Made by a program: the position numbers and the translations under genes. Under the pieces are notes generated by a model. The model was given only the letters and a program-made list of their open reading frames with translations. It did no database searches and was not told the DNA's origin. A DNA stretch of 25,514 nt from CAZJNX01 sp964547415 (GTDB taxonomy: Bacteria; Pseudomonadota; Alphaproteobacteria; Rhizobiales; Amorphaceae). Positions 23,476 to 25,514 of the stretch are shown one piece after another (position 1 is the stretch's first letter; every line of letters begins with the position of its first letter). Where the stretch lies: positions 1 through 25,514 of the forward strand of contig CAZJNX010000041.1 of the NCBI GenBank assembly GCA_964547415.1, in the 5' to 3' direction.

Positions 23476-23970
23476 TCAGCCGTCGGCCGGGCGGCGCCCC
23501 TCGGCGAGGAAACGCTCCAGCTCCGCCTGTTCCTCGGCGGTGAGGGGCGGCGGAGGCGGCGCCGCACCCGCCCGATGGCGGCGGAACAGGAGGAGGGCGA
23601 GGCCGAGCCCGGCGATCAGGAGGGCCACGGGCGCCGTCCAAAGGACGATCGTCTGCGTCGTCATGCGCGGCTTGAGGAGGACGAACTCGCCGTAGCGGGC
23701 GACGAGGAAGTCGATCACCTCCTCGTCGGTGTCGCCCGCCTCCAGCCGCTCGCGCACCAGGATCCGCAGGTCCCGGGCGAGGGGAGCGTTAGAATCGTCG
23801 ATGGACTGGTTCTGGCAGACCATGCAGCGCAGGTTGAGCGACAGGTCCCGCGCGCGCTGCTCGAGAGCCGGGTCCTCCAGCATCTCATCCGGGTTGACCG
23901 CGCCCGCGGGCGCCACGGCGAGCGGCAGGGCGAGGACCGCCAAGAAGAGGAGCGACAGGAGGCGTTGCAT
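23476..23970 (-). CDS. ccmH: Cytochrome c-type biogenesis protein CcmH (CycL)
   Basis: The 164-residue product is the thiol component of the heme lyase complex that keeps the CxxCH motif of apocytochrome c reduced and hands it to CcmF. Residues 1-24 are a signal peptide. The mature domain has the invariant NLRCMVCQNQSIDDSNA motif with Cys49 and Cys52, then the three-helix fold DLRILVRERLEAGDTDEEVIDFLVARYGEFVLLKP. A membrane helix (about 107-129) and a Pro-rich cytoplasmic tail follow. It is the short, alphaproteobacterial CycL form without the fused CcmI domain of E. coli CcmH. The ATG is 11 bp after the ccmF stop, with GGAG just upstream. The ccmF-ccmH order without ccmG matches rhizobial cycK-cycL. 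Confidence 0.96.
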   Translation of the reverse strand: MQRLLSLLFLAVLALPLAVAPAGAVNPDEMLEDPALEQRARDLSLNLRCMVCQNQSIDDSNAPLARDLRILVRERLEAGDTDEEVIDFLVARYGEFVLLKPRMTTQTIVLWTAPVALLIAGLGLALLLFRRHRAGAAPPPPPLTAEEQAELERFLAEGRRPADG

Positions 23971-23981
23971 GGGCGGTCTCC

Positions 23982-25514
23982 TCACCCGGCGGCCTCGGCG
24001 GCGGCATCCCGCCCCGCCTTCGACGGGGCGGGCATGCCGACCCTGAGGCGCCGGTCCGCCATGGACAGCACCCCGCCGACGCTCATGACGATGGTCCCGA
24101 TCCAGATCAGGAGGACGAGCGGCTTGTGGTAGACCCGCACCACGATCTTGCCGTTTTCCGTCCGGTCCCCGAGGGAGGTGTAGACCTGGCTGAGGCCGAA
24201 GGTGTCGATGGCGGCCTCGGTCGTGGGCATTTGCCGCGCCGGGTAGAGCCGCTTCGCGGGCTCGGCGACGGCGAGCACCCGCCCGTCCTTCGTGATGTCG
24301 AAGATGCCGATGGCGTCGTTGTAGTTGGGACCCTGGCGCTGCTCGGCGGCGCGGAAGACGAGGGTGTAGCCCGCGATGTCGACGGTGTCCCCGGGCTGCA
24401 TGGCGACGATCCGCTCGGTCTGGAAGGCGGTGGCCGAGATGCCGAGGACGGTGATCCCGACGCCGAGGTGCCCGAGGGCCGTGCCCCAGGTGGAGCGGGG
24501 CAGGTTCTTGAGGCGCCGCCAGCGGGACGGCCAGTCCTTCGCCCCCTCGACACGGGCGACGAGCTCCGTGAGCGAGCCCACGATCAGCCAGAAGGACAGG
24601 CCGATGGCGAGCACGTAGCCCACCCCGGTCTCGAGCCCCGCGACCCACCAGGCGACGCCGACGGCCGCCACCGCCGCGACGGCGGCCACCGCGAGCCGCT
24701 CGAACACTGGCGCCAGATCGCCCCGCTTCCAGGCGAGCAGCGGCCCGGCCGGCAACACGAGGAGGAGCGGGATCATCAGCGGGATGAACGTCATGTTGAA
24801 GAAGGGCGCGCCAACGGAGATCTTCTCGCCCGTCACCGCCTCGAGCGCCAGCGGGTACATGGTCCCGACGAGAACTGTGAGGCACGAGGTCGTCAGGATC
24901 AGGTTGTTGAGGACGAGGGCCCCCTCCCGGCTGATCGGCGAGAAGGCCCCGCCCGCCTTCAGGAGCGAGGAGCGCCAGGCGAACATGGACAGCGCCCCGC
25001 CGATGAACACGCACAGGATGAGGAGGATGAACACGCCCCGCGTCGGGTCGGTGGCGAACGCGTGCACCGAGGTGAGGACGCCCGAGCGGACGAGGAAGGT
25101 GCCGAGCAGCGACAGGGAGAAGGTGACGATGGCCAGAAGCACCGTCCAGATCTTCAGCGCGTCGCGCTTTTCCATCACGATCGCGGAGTGGAGGAGCGCG
25201 GTGCCGGCGAGCCACGGCATGAAGGAGGCGTTCTCCACCGGGTCCCAGAACCACCAGCCGCCCCAGCCGAGCTCATAGTAGGCCCAGTAGCTCCCCATGG
25301 AGATGCCGAGGGTGAGGAAGATCCAGGCGACGAGCGCCCAGGGTCGCACCCAGCGCGCCCAGGCCGCGTCGATCCGCCCCTCGATGAGGGCGGCGACGGC
25401 GAAGGCGAAGGTGATCGAGAAGCCCACGTAGCCGAGGTAAAGGAGCGGCGGGTGGATCGCGAGGCCGATGTCCTGCAGGAGCGGGCTGAGGTCCTGCCCC
25501 TCGAGGGGGGCCGG
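23982..25514 (-). CDS. ccmF: Cytochrome c heme lyase subunit CcmF (CycK), 5' end outside the window
   Basis: About 511 codons of CcmF are present; the frame is open to the window edge, so roughly the first 150-170 residues are missing. CcmF is the multi-helix inner-membrane core of the heme lyase that joins heme to apocytochrome c in the periplasm. The family signatures are DIGLAIHPPLLYLGYVG, the heme-handling WWD block WGGWWFWDPVENASFMPWL, LLGTFLVRSGVLTSVHAFA and RGVFIL. A long periplasmic domain follows (GDTVDIAGYTLVF ... VYTSLGDRTENGKIVVRVYHKPLVLLIW), and then a last membrane helix. Length and content are normal. It is transcribed together with ccmH, 11 bp downstream. Confidence 0.96.
   Translation of the reverse strand, partial: PAPLEGQDLSPLLQDIGLAIHPPLLYLGYVGFSITFAFAVAALIEGRIDAAWARWVRPWALVAWIFLTLGISMGSYWAYYELGWGGWWFWDPVENASFMPWLAGTALLHSAIVMEKRDALKIWTVLLAIVTFSLSLLGTFLVRSGVLTSVHAFATDPTRGVFILLILCVFIGGALSMFAWRSSLLKAGGAFSPISREGALVLNNLILTTSCLTVLVGTMYPLALEAVTGEKISVGAPFFNMTFIPLMIPLLLVLPAGPLLAWKRGDLAPVFERLAVAAVAAVAAVGVAWWVAGLETGVGYVLAIGLSFWLIVGSLTELVARVEGAKDWPSRWRRLKNLPRSTWGTALGHLGVGITVLGISATAFQTERIVAMQPGDTVDIAGYTLVFRAAEQRQGPNYNDAIGIFDITKDGRVLAVAEPAKRLYPARQMPTTEAAIDTFGLSQVYTSLGDRTENGKIVVRVYHKPLVLLIWIGTIVMSVGGVLSMADRRLRVGMPAPSKAGRDAAAEAAG

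Overview
The window looks like chromosomal DNA from a very GC-rich alphaproteobacterium, most likely Rhodobacterales-like or a near relative. This is inferred from gene content and order, not from a marker phylogeny. The supporting points are: a zapE / mdh / small exported protein / sucC block; a zinc-less L31 (rpmE) divergent from an MsbA-type ABC exporter; ccmF followed directly by ccmH with no ccmG between them; and an Atm1-type ABC exporter. The window is cut inside a gene at both ends.

Layout. Positions 1-4269 (minus strand): an incomplete Cys-rich ORF, sucC, a small exported protein, mdh, and zapE behind them. Positions 4441-5214 (plus): an enoyl-CoA hydratase. Positions 5645-7507 (minus): an ABC exporter, divergent from rpmE (7753-7977, plus). 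Positions 8684-12203 (plus): an accessory-looking run made of a DsyB/acetylserotonin-methyltransferase-family enzyme, a cyclopropane-synthase-like methyltransferase and a Rieske oxygenase, each with a plausible promoter of its own. A tRNA-Leu(UAA) at 12253-12336 (minus) follows, then about 0.9 kb without a credible gene. Positions 13273-15101 (minus): a glycine-zipper lipoprotein, speE and speD (spermidine synthesis). Positions 15426-20429 (plus): a PadR regulator, an RND membrane-fusion protein and an RND permease. Positions 20590-22575 (plus): the Atm1-type exporter. Positions 22502-23250: an array of eight ~90-100 bp repeats. Positions 23476-25514 (minus): ccmH and the 3' part of ccmF (cytochrome c maturation).

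How the parts fit. The sucC/mdh group is TCA-cycle housekeeping. SpeD supplies decarboxylated SAM to SpeE for spermidine. The PadR gene probably controls the efflux pair immediately downstream; no outer-membrane channel gene is visible. CcmF and CcmH attach heme to c-type cytochromes. The 8.6-12.2 kb run may act on a methylated sulfur or nitrogen metabolite. Its first enzyme resembles the DMSP-synthesis methyltransferase DsyB, and its oxygenase has the Glu-bridged active site seen in enzymes that act on quaternary ammonium compounds.

Most unusual items: a repeat array whose first copy encodes the C-terminus of the Atm1 exporter; a set of exact 15-bp-period direct repeats in front of padR; a repeated ATGCGCAT-N3-GTGCG motif in front of speD; the methyltransferase/Rieske locus; and a window-edge ORF that joins a zinc-ribbon start to a Cys-rich repeat like those of myxobacterial surface proteins, quite possibly an assembly chimera.
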